Below, piece by piece: positions 6,325-14,111 of a DNA stretch of 14,873 nucleotides. Position 1 is the first letter of the stretch; each line of letters opens with the position of its first letter. Below the pieces are notes generated by a model. The model was not told the origin of the DNA, searched no databases, and worked only from the letters and a program-made list of their open reading frames with translations. The stretch spans positions 1-14,873 of the forward strand of contig JAFTCS010000255.1 of NCBI GenBank assembly GCA_017454565.1, given 5' to 3'. The translations under genes were made by a program, and so were the position numbers. Source of the DNA: Clostridia bacterium (GTDB taxonomy: Bacteria > Bacillota > Clostridia > Oscillospirales > Acutalibacteraceae).

Positions 6325-6425
6325 TTTGCACTCTGCGGAGTGCGAGTCAGTGGGGACTTTTTCGCAAAGTCCCCACTGACATTCCCCGAAAACGCTGTTT
6401 ACCTTTTCAGAGTTTCACGGATTCA
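6325..6425 (-). repeat. Dispersed hairpin repeat, copy A
   Basis: Read on the minus strand this is a near-copy of 13907-14011. Shared features are the segment TGAATCCGTGAAAC, a GCGTTTTCGGGG block, a long hairpin and a short hairpin. The long stem pairs GTCAGTGGGGACTTT (6346-6360) with AAAGTCCCCACTGAC (6366-6380). The short one pairs GCACTC (6328-6333) with GAGTGC (6338-6343). Differences from copy B in both stems are compensatory. Confidence 0.8.
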
Positions 6426-6496
6426 GAAAAAATATATGATGGTAAGGTTATTAACATCTGGCAAGTATTATGTTGAAAGTTCTTCCATGTGAATCA

Positions 6497-7207
6497 TTAA
6501 ATAATCGGGTTCTTGTTGATTTTTGTGCTTTTGCGCGGATAGGCCGGCGGGGTAGGGGAGACCTTTTTCAGTTCGATTATAGTTCTGGAAATGCTGTCGG
6601 GAAGAGGAAAACTTTCAACCTTTTCAATTGTGCAGCCGAGAGTATCAACAGCCTTTGCGGCCGCTTCAAGCTCGGTTTTGCCGTCGGGACCCTTCATGGC
6701 GATAAAACTTCCGCCGACCCTGACATAAGGTATGCAGTATTCGCAGAGCGCGGGAAGATTTGCAACTGCTCTGGAAACCGCATAGTCAAATGATTCACGG
6801 TATTTCCTGTCGCGGGAAAGCTCCTCGGCTCGTGAGTGAATGAGAACGGCTTTGATTTCAAGAGCTTTGCAGACCTCGTCAAGGAAAATAAGACGCTTGT
6901 TAAGGCTGTCAAGAAGAGTAAGCCTGATATCAGGCCGCATGATCTTCAGAGGGATACCCGGAAAGCCTGCACCTGTGCCGATGTCTATAATGGATGAGTT
7001 TTCAGGGATATCGACAGTCTTTAACAGGGAAATGCTGTCAATAAAATGCTTTACCGCTATCTCGCTTTCTTCGGTGATGGCGGTCAGATTCATCTTCGTG
7101 TTCCATTCTATCAGCAGAGATGCGTATTTTTCAAAAGCAGCGGTCTGTTCCTTAGTAATGGCAATATCGTTTTCGGCGCACCATTTGCTGAGGATATCAG
7201 TTATCAT
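6497..7207 (-). CDS. rsmG: 16S rRNA (guanine-N7) methyltransferase RsmG (GidB)
   Basis: SAM-dependent methyltransferase that modifies G527 (E. coli numbering) of 16S rRNA. The 236 residues are the normal length. The SAM-binding motif DIGTGAGFPGIPLK lies at about 75-88, preceded by the family segments WNTKMNLTAI (35-44) and HFIDSI (54-59). The C-terminus KKVSPTPPAYPRKSTKINK fits the conserved RsmG ending. Its start overlaps the mnmG stop by 11 nt, so it is translationally coupled to mnmG. Loss of this gene in other bacteria gives low-level streptomycin resistance. Confidence 0.96.
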   Translation of the reverse strand: MITDILSKWCAENDIAITKEQTAAFEKYASLLIEWNTKMNLTAITEESEIAVKHFIDSISLLKTVDIPENSSIIDIGTGAGFPGIPLKIMRPDIRLTLLDSLNKRLIFLDEVCKALEIKAVLIHSRAEELSRDRKYRESFDYAVSRAVANLPALCEYCIPYVRVGGSFIAMKGPDGKTELEAAAKAVDTLGCTIEKVESFPLPDSISRTIIELKKVSPTPPAYPRKSTKINKNPII

Positions 7208-9098
7208 CTCCGGCCACCTCCCTGTCCTTTTTCAGTGATGCAAGGTATATGACCAGAACGGAAATGTCCGCAGGACTTACACCGGAAATACGGCTTGCCT
7301 GACCTATATTTTCGGGACGTACCTTGTTGAGCTTTTCCCGCGCTTCAAGGCGCAGACCTTCTATCTGAGAGTAATCCGTATCCTTAGGCAACAGCTTTTT
7401 TTCAAGCCTGCGTACCTGCTCGATAATAATGAGCTGGCGCCTGATGTAGCCTTCATATTTTACTTCGATTTCCGCCTGTTCAAGTATATTCGGTTCCAGC
7501 TCCGGTCGGGTGATGTCTATCTCTTTCAGGGCATCATAGCTCAGCTCGGGACGCTTCAAAAGCTCTATAAGTCGAACGCCGGTGGTTATTTCGGTGGTAT
7601 TGTGCGCTCTCAGAATGGCATTGACCTGTTCGGTGGGGGAGATGGTGGTTTTTGATATCCTTTCAAGCTCTCCTCTGAGCTTCTCCTGCTTTTTGTTGAA
7701 ACGCTCCCAGCGGTCGTCATTTATCAGTCCTATCTCTCTGCCGATGGGTGTGAGTCTTGTATCGGCGTTGTCCTGGCGCAGAATGAGCCTGTACTCGCTG
7801 CGTGACGTCATCATTCTGTAGGGATCGTTACAGCCCTTGGTCACAAGGTCGTCAATAAGCGTACCTATGTATGAGCTTGCTCGGTCAAGGATAAGAGGCT
7901 TCCTTTTGAGTATCTTGAGGGCAGCGTTTATGCCTGCCACCAAGCCCTGAGCGGCAGCTTCTTCATAGCCGGAACTGCCGTTGAACTGTCCTGCGCCGTA
8001 CAGACCCGGAAATTCCTTGAATTCCAGTGTGCTGTACATCTGTACAGGATCGGCACAGAAATATTCTATGGCGTAGGCCGGACGCATGACTACACAGTGC
8101 TCAAGCCCCTTTATAGAATGATAGAATTTTATCTGTACGTCTTCGGGCAGGGAAGAGGACATACCCTGCAAATACATCTCCTCGGTGTCAAGCCCGCAAG
8201 GCTCTATAAAAAGCTGGTGGCGCTTCTTATCTGCAAAACGGACTATCTTGTCTTCAAGGCTGGGGCAGTACCGAGGGCCTATGCCTTCTATTTTCCCACT
8301 GTACATGGGTGAGCGGTGGATGTTGTCGAGGATTATCTGTTTTGTGTTTTCGTTTGTCCAGCTTATGTGGCACTTTACCCTGTTTTCGCCGGGATATTCC
8401 GTATCGTATGAGAAAGGGATGACTGGTTCATCACCGCACTGTTCTTCGAGGTCGGTAAAATCGATACTTGACTTCAATACTCTTGCAGGAGTACCCGTTT
8501 TGAAGCGGCGTATACTCATGCCAAGCTTTTCAAGGGAGTCGGGGAGATATTTTGACGGGAACATGCCGTCAGGCCCGCTTTCGTAGGAAACATCGCCAAC
8601 ATATATTTTTCCGCCTAAATATGTACCTGTTGCAAGGATAACGGCCTTTGCTTCGTACTGGGCTTCAAGGCGGGTAGTCAGCAGCCAGCCGTTTTCAATT
8701 CTTTCAAGTTCGGTTATTTCAGCCTGATGCAGCTCTAAGTTTTCCTGCAGCTCCAGTGTGTGCTTCATTCTGGTGCTGTATGCCCGTCGGTCGATCTGCG
8801 CCCTGAGTGAGTGCACTGCCGGACCCTTGCCGCGGTTGAGCATCCTCATCTGCAGAAAGCATTCATCGGCAGCCTTGCCCATCTCGCCGCCGAGTGCGTC
8901 TATCTCTCTTACAAGATGACCCTTTGCTGTGCCGCCTATCGAGGGATTACACGGGCAGTTGCCTACAGCGTCCATGTTTATAGTGAATACCGCAGTTTTG
9001 CAGCCGAGCCTTGCTCCGGCAAGACCTGCTTCAATTCCCGCATGACCGGCGCCGATGACGGCTATATCAAATTTACCAGCATAAAATCTCATATTCAT
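7197..9098 (-). CDS. mnmG: tRNA uridine-5-carboxymethylaminomethyl modification enzyme MnmG (GidA)
   Basis: FAD-dependent partner of MnmE; together they build (carboxymethyl)aminomethyl groups on wobble U34 of certain tRNAs. The 633-residue protein is full length. The FAD-binding motif GAGHAGIEAG lies at 16-25, NCPCNPSIGG at about 47-56, and GPRYCPSLEDK carries the conserved Cys. The C-terminal helical domain ends in RISGVSPADISVL. A second in-frame ATG (first base 9092) has better spacing from the SD GGAGAAGG (9099-9106) and may be the true start. The promoter is at 9129-9157. A terminator and a parS site separate it from mnmE, so the two are probably transcribed separately. Confidence 0.97.
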   Translation of the reverse strand: MNMRFYAGKFDIAVIGAGHAGIEAGLAGARLGCKTAVFTINMDAVGNCPCNPSIGGTAKGHLVREIDALGGEMGKAADECFLQMRMLNRGKGPAVHSLRAQIDRRAYSTRMKHTLELQENLELHQAEITELERIENGWLLTTRLEAQYEAKAVILATGTYLGGKIYVGDVSYESGPDGMFPSKYLPDSLEKLGMSIRRFKTGTPARVLKSSIDFTDLEEQCGDEPVIPFSYDTEYPGENRVKCHISWTNENTKQIILDNIHRSPMYSGKIEGIGPRYCPSLEDKIVRFADKKRHQLFIEPCGLDTEEMYLQGMSSSLPEDVQIKFYHSIKGLEHCVVMRPAYAIEYFCADPVQMYSTLEFKEFPGLYGAGQFNGSSGYEEAAAQGLVAGINAALKILKRKPLILDRASSYIGTLIDDLVTKGCNDPYRMMTSRSEYRLILRQDNADTRLTPIGREIGLINDDRWERFNKKQEKLRGELERISKTTISPTEQVNAILRAHNTTEITTGVRLIELLKRPELSYDALKEIDITRPELEPNILEQAEIEVKYEGYIRRQLIIIEQVRRLEKKLLPKDTDYSQIEGLRLEAREKLNKVRPENIGQASRISGVSPADISVLVIYLASLKKDREVAGDDN

Positions 9099-9128
9099 CC
9101 TTCTCCGTTTTTCTTGATTTCAACTTAT

Positions 9129-9157
9129 ATTATAATACAAAGCGTCCCGTTTGTACA
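9129..9157 (-). promoter_or_regulatory. Likely mnmG-rsmG promoter
   Basis: On the minus strand, -10 TATAAT (9129-9134) and a 4/6 match -35 TGTACA (9152-9157) have a 17-bp spacer. It lies about 30 bp before the mnmG start and downstream of the mnmE terminator, which explains how mnmG is expressed independently. Confidence 0.55.
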
Positions 9158-9186
9158 GCATAAAAATATTGTTTCATGTTTTCAAA

Positions 9187-9202
9187 TGTTTCACGTGAAA
9201 CA
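9187..9202. promoter_or_regulatory. parS site (solo)
   Basis: TGTTTCACGTGAAACA is a perfect palindrome identical to the Firmicute parS consensus bound by ParB/Spo0J. It lies between the mnmG promoter and the mnmE terminator. Confidence 0.93.
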
Positions 9203-9249
9203 AAAACAGCCGTTCACGTCAGAAAAAATCCGCCGTGAACGGTTGTTTT
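9203..9249 (-). terminator. mnmE terminator
   Basis: The stem pairs CCGTTCACG (9210-9218) with CGTGAACGG (9234-9242), flanked by an A-run on the left and a T-run on the right. Read on the minus strand the hairpin is followed by CTGTTTTTG. It sits 6 nt after the mnmE stop and immediately before the solo parS. Confidence 0.8.
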
Positions 9250-9255
9250 ATCATA

Positions 9256-10620
9256 TTATTTTCCGACACAGAAATGGGAGAATACTTTATCGACTACTGT
9301 TTCGGTAACGCGTTCACCGGTAAGCTCCAGCAGACTGTTTATTGCGTCCTCGATAATAACGGTAACCGCATCAAGTGTTATTCCCATTGTGAGGGCGGAG
9401 ATGGCTTCTTCTATGGAGCGCCGGGCGCTTTCGGCGGCGCTGCGCTGTCTTTCAGTGGCAAGAATACCCTGGGAAGCGTCTAACTTTGAAGTGCCGACTA
9501 TTTCGGCAACCTGTTTTTCAAGCTCGTAGGCGCCTATGCCTTCCAGGGCGGAAATAAACGCAAGATGCTTTATCCGGCTGCGGATGTACTCGGTGTCAAG
9601 CTGCTGCGGGAGATCTGTCTTGTTTATAACGGCGATGGCAGGGGCATCCCTGAGCAGGTCAATAAGCTCGCGGTCGTCATCCGAAAGGGGACGGGAGGAA
9701 TCAAATACAGCCAACACAAGTCCGGCTTTGAGGATCCTGTCCCTTGCCTTTTCTACGCCGATTTTCTCCACCGGATCATCTGTGCTGCGTATGCCTGCCG
9801 TGTCTGAGAGACGCAGCGGGATATCTCCAAGAATAACGGTCTCCTCGATAACGTCCCTTGTTGTTCCGGGAACACTGGTGACGATGGAGCGCTCACAGCC
9901 GGAAAGCAGATTCATTATTGTAGATTTTCCTACATTTGGCCTGCCGGCAATTACGGTGTCCACGCCCTCGCGCATGATCTTGCCTGCATCGTAGCTTTCA
10001 AGCAGGGAAGTCAGCTCTCTGCGGCACTCTTCAAGGCTCAGGCTCAGATGCTCGTTGTCCACCTCCGGAATATCCTCCTCCGGGTAATCCGCCCAGGCTG
10101 AAAGGTGGGCGGCAGTGTTTACAAGAGTGTCGCGCACACGATCTATCCTCTGGCGCAGCTTGCCCTCCATACACGATAGGGCGGCTTTTGCAGACTGCGC
10201 ACCTCTGGCGCTTATTATGTCCATAACTGCTTCGGCTTCCGTCAGACCGAGCTTTCCGTTCAGAAAGGCGCGTTTGGTGAATTCTCCCGGCTCTGCGGGT
10301 GAGGCACCGTTTTTCAGCACTGTTCTCAGAACCATTTTGGTAACGTAAAGTCCTCCGTGACAGCTGAGCTCTACAACATCCTCGCCTGTATAGCTGTGGG
10401 GTGCTCTGAATATCAGCGCTACTGCTTCGTCAAGTGTTTCATTATCATCTATGATATGTCCGTAGGCGGCAGTGTAGCCTTTCATTTCTGTGATCCTTCT
10501 GTCATTTACCGGTACGAATACTTTCTCTGCCACAGCAAGGGCATTTTCACCCGAAATGCGTATAACGCCGATACCGCCCTGACCATTGGCTGTCGATATT
10601 GCTGCAATTGTCTTTTCCAT
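9256..10620 (-). CDS. mnmE: tRNA modification GTPase MnmE (TrmE)
   Basis: GTPase that works with MnmG on tRNA wobble-uridine modification. It has 454 residues. The N-terminal folate-binding domain (about 1-118) opens with IAAISTANGQGGIGVIRISG. The G domain has P-loop GRPNVGKS (226-233), DTAG (273-276) and NKTD (333-336). The C-terminus FCVGK (450-454) keeps the invariant Cys451. The start is supported by GGGG about 8 nt upstream and a TTGAAA-17-TATAAT promoter. In B. subtilis mnmE follows jag in the same direction; here it lies at the far end of an inverted block and faces back toward dnaA. Confidence 0.98.
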   Translation of the reverse strand: MEKTIAAISTANGQGGIGVIRISGENALAVAEKVFVPVNDRRITEMKGYTAAYGHIIDDNETLDEAVALIFRAPHSYTGEDVVELSCHGGLYVTKMVLRTVLKNGASPAEPGEFTKRAFLNGKLGLTEAEAVMDIISARGAQSAKAALSCMEGKLRQRIDRVRDTLVNTAAHLSAWADYPEEDIPEVDNEHLSLSLEECRRELTSLLESYDAGKIMREGVDTVIAGRPNVGKSTIMNLLSGCERSIVTSVPGTTRDVIEETVILGDIPLRLSDTAGIRSTDDPVEKIGVEKARDRILKAGLVLAVFDSSRPLSDDDRELIDLLRDAPAIAVINKTDLPQQLDTEYIRSRIKHLAFISALEGIGAYELEKQVAEIVGTSKLDASQGILATERQRSAAESARRSIEEAISALTMGITLDAVTVIIEDAINSLLELTGERVTETVVDKVFSHFCVGK

Positions 10621-10650
10621 ACTGATTCCCCGTTCGTTTTTATTGCTTCA

Positions 10651-10679
10651 ATTATACCATAACATAGTCGTTCTTTCAA
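10651..10679 (-). promoter_or_regulatory. mnmE promoter
   Basis: On the minus strand, -35 TTGAAA (10674-10679) and -10 TATAAT (10651-10656) have a 17-bp spacer and a TGG extension before the -10. It lies about 30 bp upstream of the mnmE ATG and 23 bp from the first parS of the array. Confidence 0.8.
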
Positions 10680-10701
10680 GTCAGTCAACAGCAACAAAAA
10701 T

Positions 10702-10795
10702 TGTTTCATGTGAAACAATGTAAGAAATTTCAAAAAACAGTGTTTCACGTGAAACAATGTAAGAAACGAATAAAAATAATGTTTCACGTGAAACA
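10702..10795. promoter_or_regulatory. Tandem array of three parS sites, 39-bp period
   Basis: TGTTTCATGTGAAACA (10702-10717, one central change) is followed by two perfect TGTTTCACGTGAAACA copies at 10741-10756 and 10780-10795. The starts are exactly 39 bp apart. The ten bases after the first two sites (ATGTAAGAAA) are also identical, so the unit was probably duplicated. The array fills the space between the divergent mnmE and parA promoters and could load ParB for origin segregation and influence both promoters. Confidence 0.95.
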
Positions 10796-10819
10796 ATGGC
10801 ATTTCATTGGCTATTGATA

Positions 10820-10848
10820 TTGATATTCAAAATAAAATGTGTTATAAT
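10820..10848 (+). promoter_or_regulatory. parA-parB promoter
   Basis: -35 TTGATA (10820-10825) and -10 TATAAT (10843-10848) with a 17-bp spacer. It lies 25 bp beyond the last parS and about 46 bp before the parA start codon. Confidence 0.8.
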
Positions 10849-10894
10849 AGCGAAGGTACGAAAAGGAAAAAGGAATTTTATTGGAGGGACAAAT

Positions 10895-11659
10895 TTGGGA
10901 AAGATCATAGCAGTCACAAACCAAAAAGGCGGGGTAGGCAAGACCACCACAGCCGTTAATACAGCAGCAGGAATTGCAAAGCTTGGAAAAAAGGTGCTGC
11001 TCGTTGACATCGACCCCCAGGGAAACGCCACCAGCGGCGTAGGAGTGGATAAGAGAGCAGTCAGATTCTCGTCATACAGTGTGATGATAAGCAATGTAAA
11101 GGCTGCGGATGCCGTAGTGCATACAAAGTTTGACAACCTTGACCTGATACCGTCAAGCATGGAATTGGCAGCAGCCGAGATAGAGCTTGTGGATGTGGAA
11201 AAGAGAGAGGCAAGGCTGAAAAATGCTTTGGCACTGGTGAAGCCGGACTATGATTTTATCTTTATAGACTGCCCGCCGTCACTGGGACTGATAACCACGA
11301 ATGCTTTCTGTGCTGCGGATACATTGCTTGTACCGATACAGCCGGAGTATTATGCCCTGGAGGGTCTGTCTCAGCTTATGGGTACGGTCAGAAAGGTGAA
11401 GCGCAGATATAACGAGTACCTCGATATTGAGGGAGTGCTGCTTACCATGTATGACGGCAGACTCAATCTGACACAGCAGGTCGTAGAGGAGGTAAAGAAA
11501 TTCTTCCCCAGAAAGGTATTCTCTGCTGTCATTCCGAGGGGAGTAAGACTTTCAGAGGCGCCAAGCTTCGGAATGCCTATAATGTACTTTGATAAGTCAT
11601 GCAAGGGTACAACTTCGTACATGGAGCTTAGTGAGGAGATAATCAAAAACAACGAATAA
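10895..11659 (+). CDS. parA: Chromosome partitioning ATPase ParA (Soj)
   Basis: Walker-type ATPase that works with ParB-parS to segregate origins and, in B. subtilis, also modulates DnaA. Starting at TTG (10895) gives 254 residues beginning (M)GKIIAVTNQKGGVGKTTT, the standard Soj start. GGAGGG (10883-10888) sits 6 nt before it. The longer reading from ATG 10796 lacks an SD and starts upstream of the promoter, so it is rejected. Deviant Walker A is KGGVGKTT (11-18), Walker A' LLVDIDPQGNAT follows, and FIFIDCPPSLG is Walker B. parB follows after 12 nt. Confidence 0.96.
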   Translation: MGKIIAVTNQKGGVGKTTTAVNTAAGIAKLGKKVLLVDIDPQGNATSGVGVDKRAVRFSSYSVMISNVKAADAVVHTKFDNLDLIPSSMELAAAEIELVDVEKREARLKNALALVKPDYDFIFIDCPPSLGLITTNAFCAADTLLVPIQPEYYALEGLSQLMGTVRKVKRRYNEYLDIEGVLLTMYDGRLNLTQQVVEEVKKFFPRKVFSAVIPRGVRLSEAPSFGMPIMYFDKSCKGTTSYMELSEEIIKNNE

Positions 11660-11671
11660 GGAGGAGATGAC

Positions 11672-12535
11672 ATGGCAGGAAAAAGAGGAGGATTGGGAAA
11701 GGGTCTTGACGCTATTTTTCTTGAGAATGATGCCGAGGATTCGGAATCCGCGGTGACATTGAAAATATCTGAGATCGAACCGAACAGGGATCAGCCCAGA
11801 CGGGATTTTAACGAGGAAAGTCTGAGGGAGTTAGCAGACTCCATTGCGATACACGGTGTTCTTCAGCCGCTTCTGGTGCGTCCGCTGCCCGACGGCGGAT
11901 ATCAGCTTGTGGCAGGTGAAAGACGCTGGAGAGCAAGCCGCATGGCAGGACTTTTTGAGGTGCCTGTTATAATCAGGGAAATGTCAGATTCCGAAATGAT
12001 GCAGATCTCTATGATAGAAAACTTGCAGAGGGAGAATCTGAACCCTGTTGAAGAAGCGCTGGGTTATAAGGTGCTTCAGGATAACTACGGACTTACTCAG
12101 GATGAGATCGCCCGTACTGTTGGCAAGAGCCGTCCGGTGGTGGCAAACGCTCTGCGCCTGCTTAATCTTGACGAGTCTATACTGGATATGCTTAAAGATG
12201 GCAGGATAACCACCGGTCACGCGAGGGCTCTGCTGAGTATAAACGATAAGGAAGATCAGCTCCGCATGGCTGAGCAGATAGAGAAGAACGACCTGACCGT
12301 AAGGGATATAGAAAAAGCCGCAAAGAAGCTCAATTCCGAGGTCCCGAGCACAAAGAAGGAGACAAGACATACCAGAAACTCATTCTTTGATGAGGTGGAG
12401 CTTGCCCTTAACGAGCACCTCAGCCGAAAGGTAAAGGTCGTGAACGGCAAGGATAACACAGGCATTATCGAGATCGAATTCTATAGTGAAGAGGATCTTG
12501 GAGAGCTTGCAAAGCTGTTTGACAAAGACCGGTAA
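11672..12535 (+). CDS. parB: Chromosome partitioning protein ParB (Spo0J)
   Basis: CTP-dependent DNA clamp that loads at parS and spreads. It has 287 residues. The N-terminus MAGKRGGLGKGLDAIF is the conserved ParA-interacting segment. The CTP-binding motif is GERRWRA (82-88), and IENLQRENLNPVEEA (115-129) follows. The helix-turn-helix is about 141-165 (LTQDEIARTVGKSRPVVANALRL), and TGHARA (181-186) follows. Arg154 and Gly182 are those expected of a parS binder, matching the four parS sites nearby. The C-terminal dimerisation domain is about 236-287. The SD AAGGAGG lies just after the parA stop. Confidence 0.97.
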   Translation: MAGKRGGLGKGLDAIFLENDAEDSESAVTLKISEIEPNRDQPRRDFNEESLRELADSIAIHGVLQPLLVRPLPDGGYQLVAGERRWRASRMAGLFEVPVIIREMSDSEMMQISMIENLQRENLNPVEEALGYKVLQDNYGLTQDEIARTVGKSRPVVANALRLLNLDESILDMLKDGRITTGHARALLSINDKEDQLRMAEQIEKNDLTVRDIEKAAKKLNSEVPSTKKETRHTRNSFFDEVELALNEHLSRKVKVVNGKDNTGIIEIEFYSEEDLGELAKLFDKDR

Positions 12536-12599
12536 AATAAGGCAGTGATCCGTCATTGACGGAATAAATATATCATTTCTGCAAAAAGGAGAAAGAAAC

Positions 12600-13880
12600 A
12601 TGATCGACATTAAATACCTCAGAGAGAAACCCGAAGAAATAAAGGCCAGAATCAAAAAAAGAGAGATGGATCTGGACACAGTTGTTGACGAGATACTTGT
12701 TGTTGATGCTCAGAAGCGCGAGCAGATGGGCAAAATCGAAGCAATGAAGGCAGAACAGAATGCTGCCAGCAAGCAGATCCCACAGATAAAGAAGGCCGGC
12801 GGAGACGCTTCCGAGATAATGACAAAGATGAAGGAGCTTGTTGCCGAGATCAAGGAGGGCGACGCTAAGATCGCAGAGCTTGAAGAAAAGCAGCAGTCAC
12901 TTCTTCTTTGCCTGCCGAACCTTCCTGATGATGACGTAGCAGCAGGCGGCAAGGAGCAGAATGAGCCTGTTCGTTATTTCGGTGAAAAACCGCAGTTTTC
13001 ATTCCCGATGAAGAATCATGTTGAGCTGTGCGAGAGCCTTGGTCTTATCGACTATCAGAGAGGTGCAAAGCTTGGCGGTGCAGGAAGCTGGGTGTACAGA
13101 GGCTGGGGTGCCAGAATGGAATGGGCGCTCCTCAACTTCTTTATAAACGAGCACATCAACGATGGCTTTGAGTTTATTCTTCCGCCGCACATGCTTGGTT
13201 ATCAGTGCGGTTACGTTGCCGGTCAGTTCCCGAAATTTACCGATGAGGTATACTGGATAGCCAATCCCACCACAAACGAGAAGAGATTCATGCTGCCGAC
13301 AGCAGAGACCGCTCTTGTAAATCTTCACAGGGATGAGGTCATTCCCATCGAGGAGCTTCCCAAGAAGTATATTGCCTACACTCCATGCTACCGCCGCGAA
13401 GCAGGCAGCTACCGCAGCGAGGAGAGAGGCATGATAAGAGGTCATCAGTTCAACAAGGTAGAGATGGTACAGTATACCGAGGATGACAAGTCTGACATTG
13501 CTTTCAAGGAGCTTGTAGAGAAGGCTGAAAGGCTTGTTCAGGAGCTTGGCCTGCATTATCGTCTCAGCAAGCTTGCTGCGGGCGACTGCTCATTCTCTAT
13601 GGCAAGGACTTATGATATAGAGGTATGGATCCCCAGCATGGAGATCTACAAGGAGGTAAGCTCCGCATCAAATGCCCGTGATTATCAGGCAAGAAGAGGC
13701 AACGTCCGTTACAGAGGCGAGGACAAGAAGATGCACTTTGCACATACTCTTAACGCATCCGGACTTGCAACCAGTCGTGTGATTCCTGCTATTGTTGAGC
13801 AGTATCAGAACGAGGACGGATCCGTAACCGTTCCTGAGGTTCTCAGACCATACATGGGCATTGATGTTATCAAGCCCTGA
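12600..13880 (+). CDS. serS: Seryl-tRNA synthetase
   Basis: Class II aminoacyl-tRNA synthetase that charges tRNA-Ser (and tRNA-Sec where present). The 426 residues are the usual length. The N-terminal two-helix coiled-coil arm (about 30-105, rich in Lys, Glu and Ala) binds the tRNA long arm. Motif 2 lies around YTPCYRREAGSYRSEERGM, and motif 3 around HTLNASGLATSRVIPAIVE near the C-terminus. A strong SD, AAAAAGGAGAAAG, ends a few bases before the ATG. No T-box is seen in the 64-bp gap after parB, so it may be partly read from the parA promoter. The gap holds only a small inverted repeat, TCCGTCA-T-TGACGGA (12549-12563). Confidence 0.97.
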   Translation: MIDIKYLREKPEEIKARIKKREMDLDTVVDEILVVDAQKREQMGKIEAMKAEQNAASKQIPQIKKAGGDASEIMTKMKELVAEIKEGDAKIAELEEKQQSLLLCLPNLPDDDVAAGGKEQNEPVRYFGEKPQFSFPMKNHVELCESLGLIDYQRGAKLGGAGSWVYRGWGARMEWALLNFFINEHINDGFEFILPPHMLGYQCGYVAGQFPKFTDEVYWIANPTTNEKRFMLPTAETALVNLHRDEVIPIEELPKKYIAYTPCYRREAGSYRSEERGMIRGHQFNKVEMVQYTEDDKSDIAFKELVEKAERLVQELGLHYRLSKLAAGDCSFSMARTYDIEVWIPSMEIYKEVSSASNARDYQARRGNVRYRGEDKKMHFAHTLNASGLATSRVIPAIVEQYQNEDGSVTVPEVLRPYMGIDVIKP

Positions 13881-13906
13881 GCTTTTATGATCGTAAGTAA
13901 ATAAAA

Positions 13907-14011
13907 TGAATCCGTGAAACGCTGAAAAGGATAAACCGCGTTTTCGGGGGATGTCAGGGGGGACTTTTTCGCAAAAGTCCCCCCTGACTCGCTCTCCGCA
14001 GAGAGCGAAAC
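13907..14011 (+). repeat. Dispersed hairpin repeat, copy B
   Basis: Near-identical in layout to the reverse complement of 6325-6425. The long hairpin has a 16-bp perfect stem, GTCAGGGGGGACTTTT (13953-13968) with AAAAGTCCCCCCTGAC (13973-13988), and loop TCGC. The short hairpin pairs GCTCTC (13991-13996) with GAGAGC (14001-14006). It starts 26 bp after the serS stop and may act as its terminator. Confidence 0.8.
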
Positions 14012-14076
14012 TTTTGTGTTGTCGATTTTGAGGAGTTTTTTTCGTGCGGTTGCCCTAAGAAAATGCAACAAATCTC

Positions 14077-14106
14077 TTGACAAAATAATGATAACCATTA
14101 TATAAT
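14077..14106 (+). promoter_or_regulatory. Promoter of the leuA T-box transcript
   Basis: Consensus -35 TTGACA (14077-14082) and -10 TATAAT (14101-14106) with an 18-bp spacer, just upstream of the T-box leader. Confidence 0.8.
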
Positions 14107-14111
14107 AATAC

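Noticed and set aside
6220..6492. 90-codon plus-strand frame between the noc-like gene and rsmG
   Set aside because: It is a translation of the hairpin repeat copy A and the rsmG terminator; the similar peptide from copy B only reflects the DNA repeat.
10796..10894. 33-residue N-terminal extension of parA from an ATG touching the last parS
   Set aside because: It has no SD, starts upstream of the TTGATA-17-TATAAT promoter, and the family start (GKIIAVTNQKGG) matches the TTG at 10895 with a good GGAGGG.
12549..12563. Inverted repeat between parB and serS as a terminator or T-box
   Set aside because: The stem is short, no T-run follows, and no T-box core sequence is present in the 64-bp gap.
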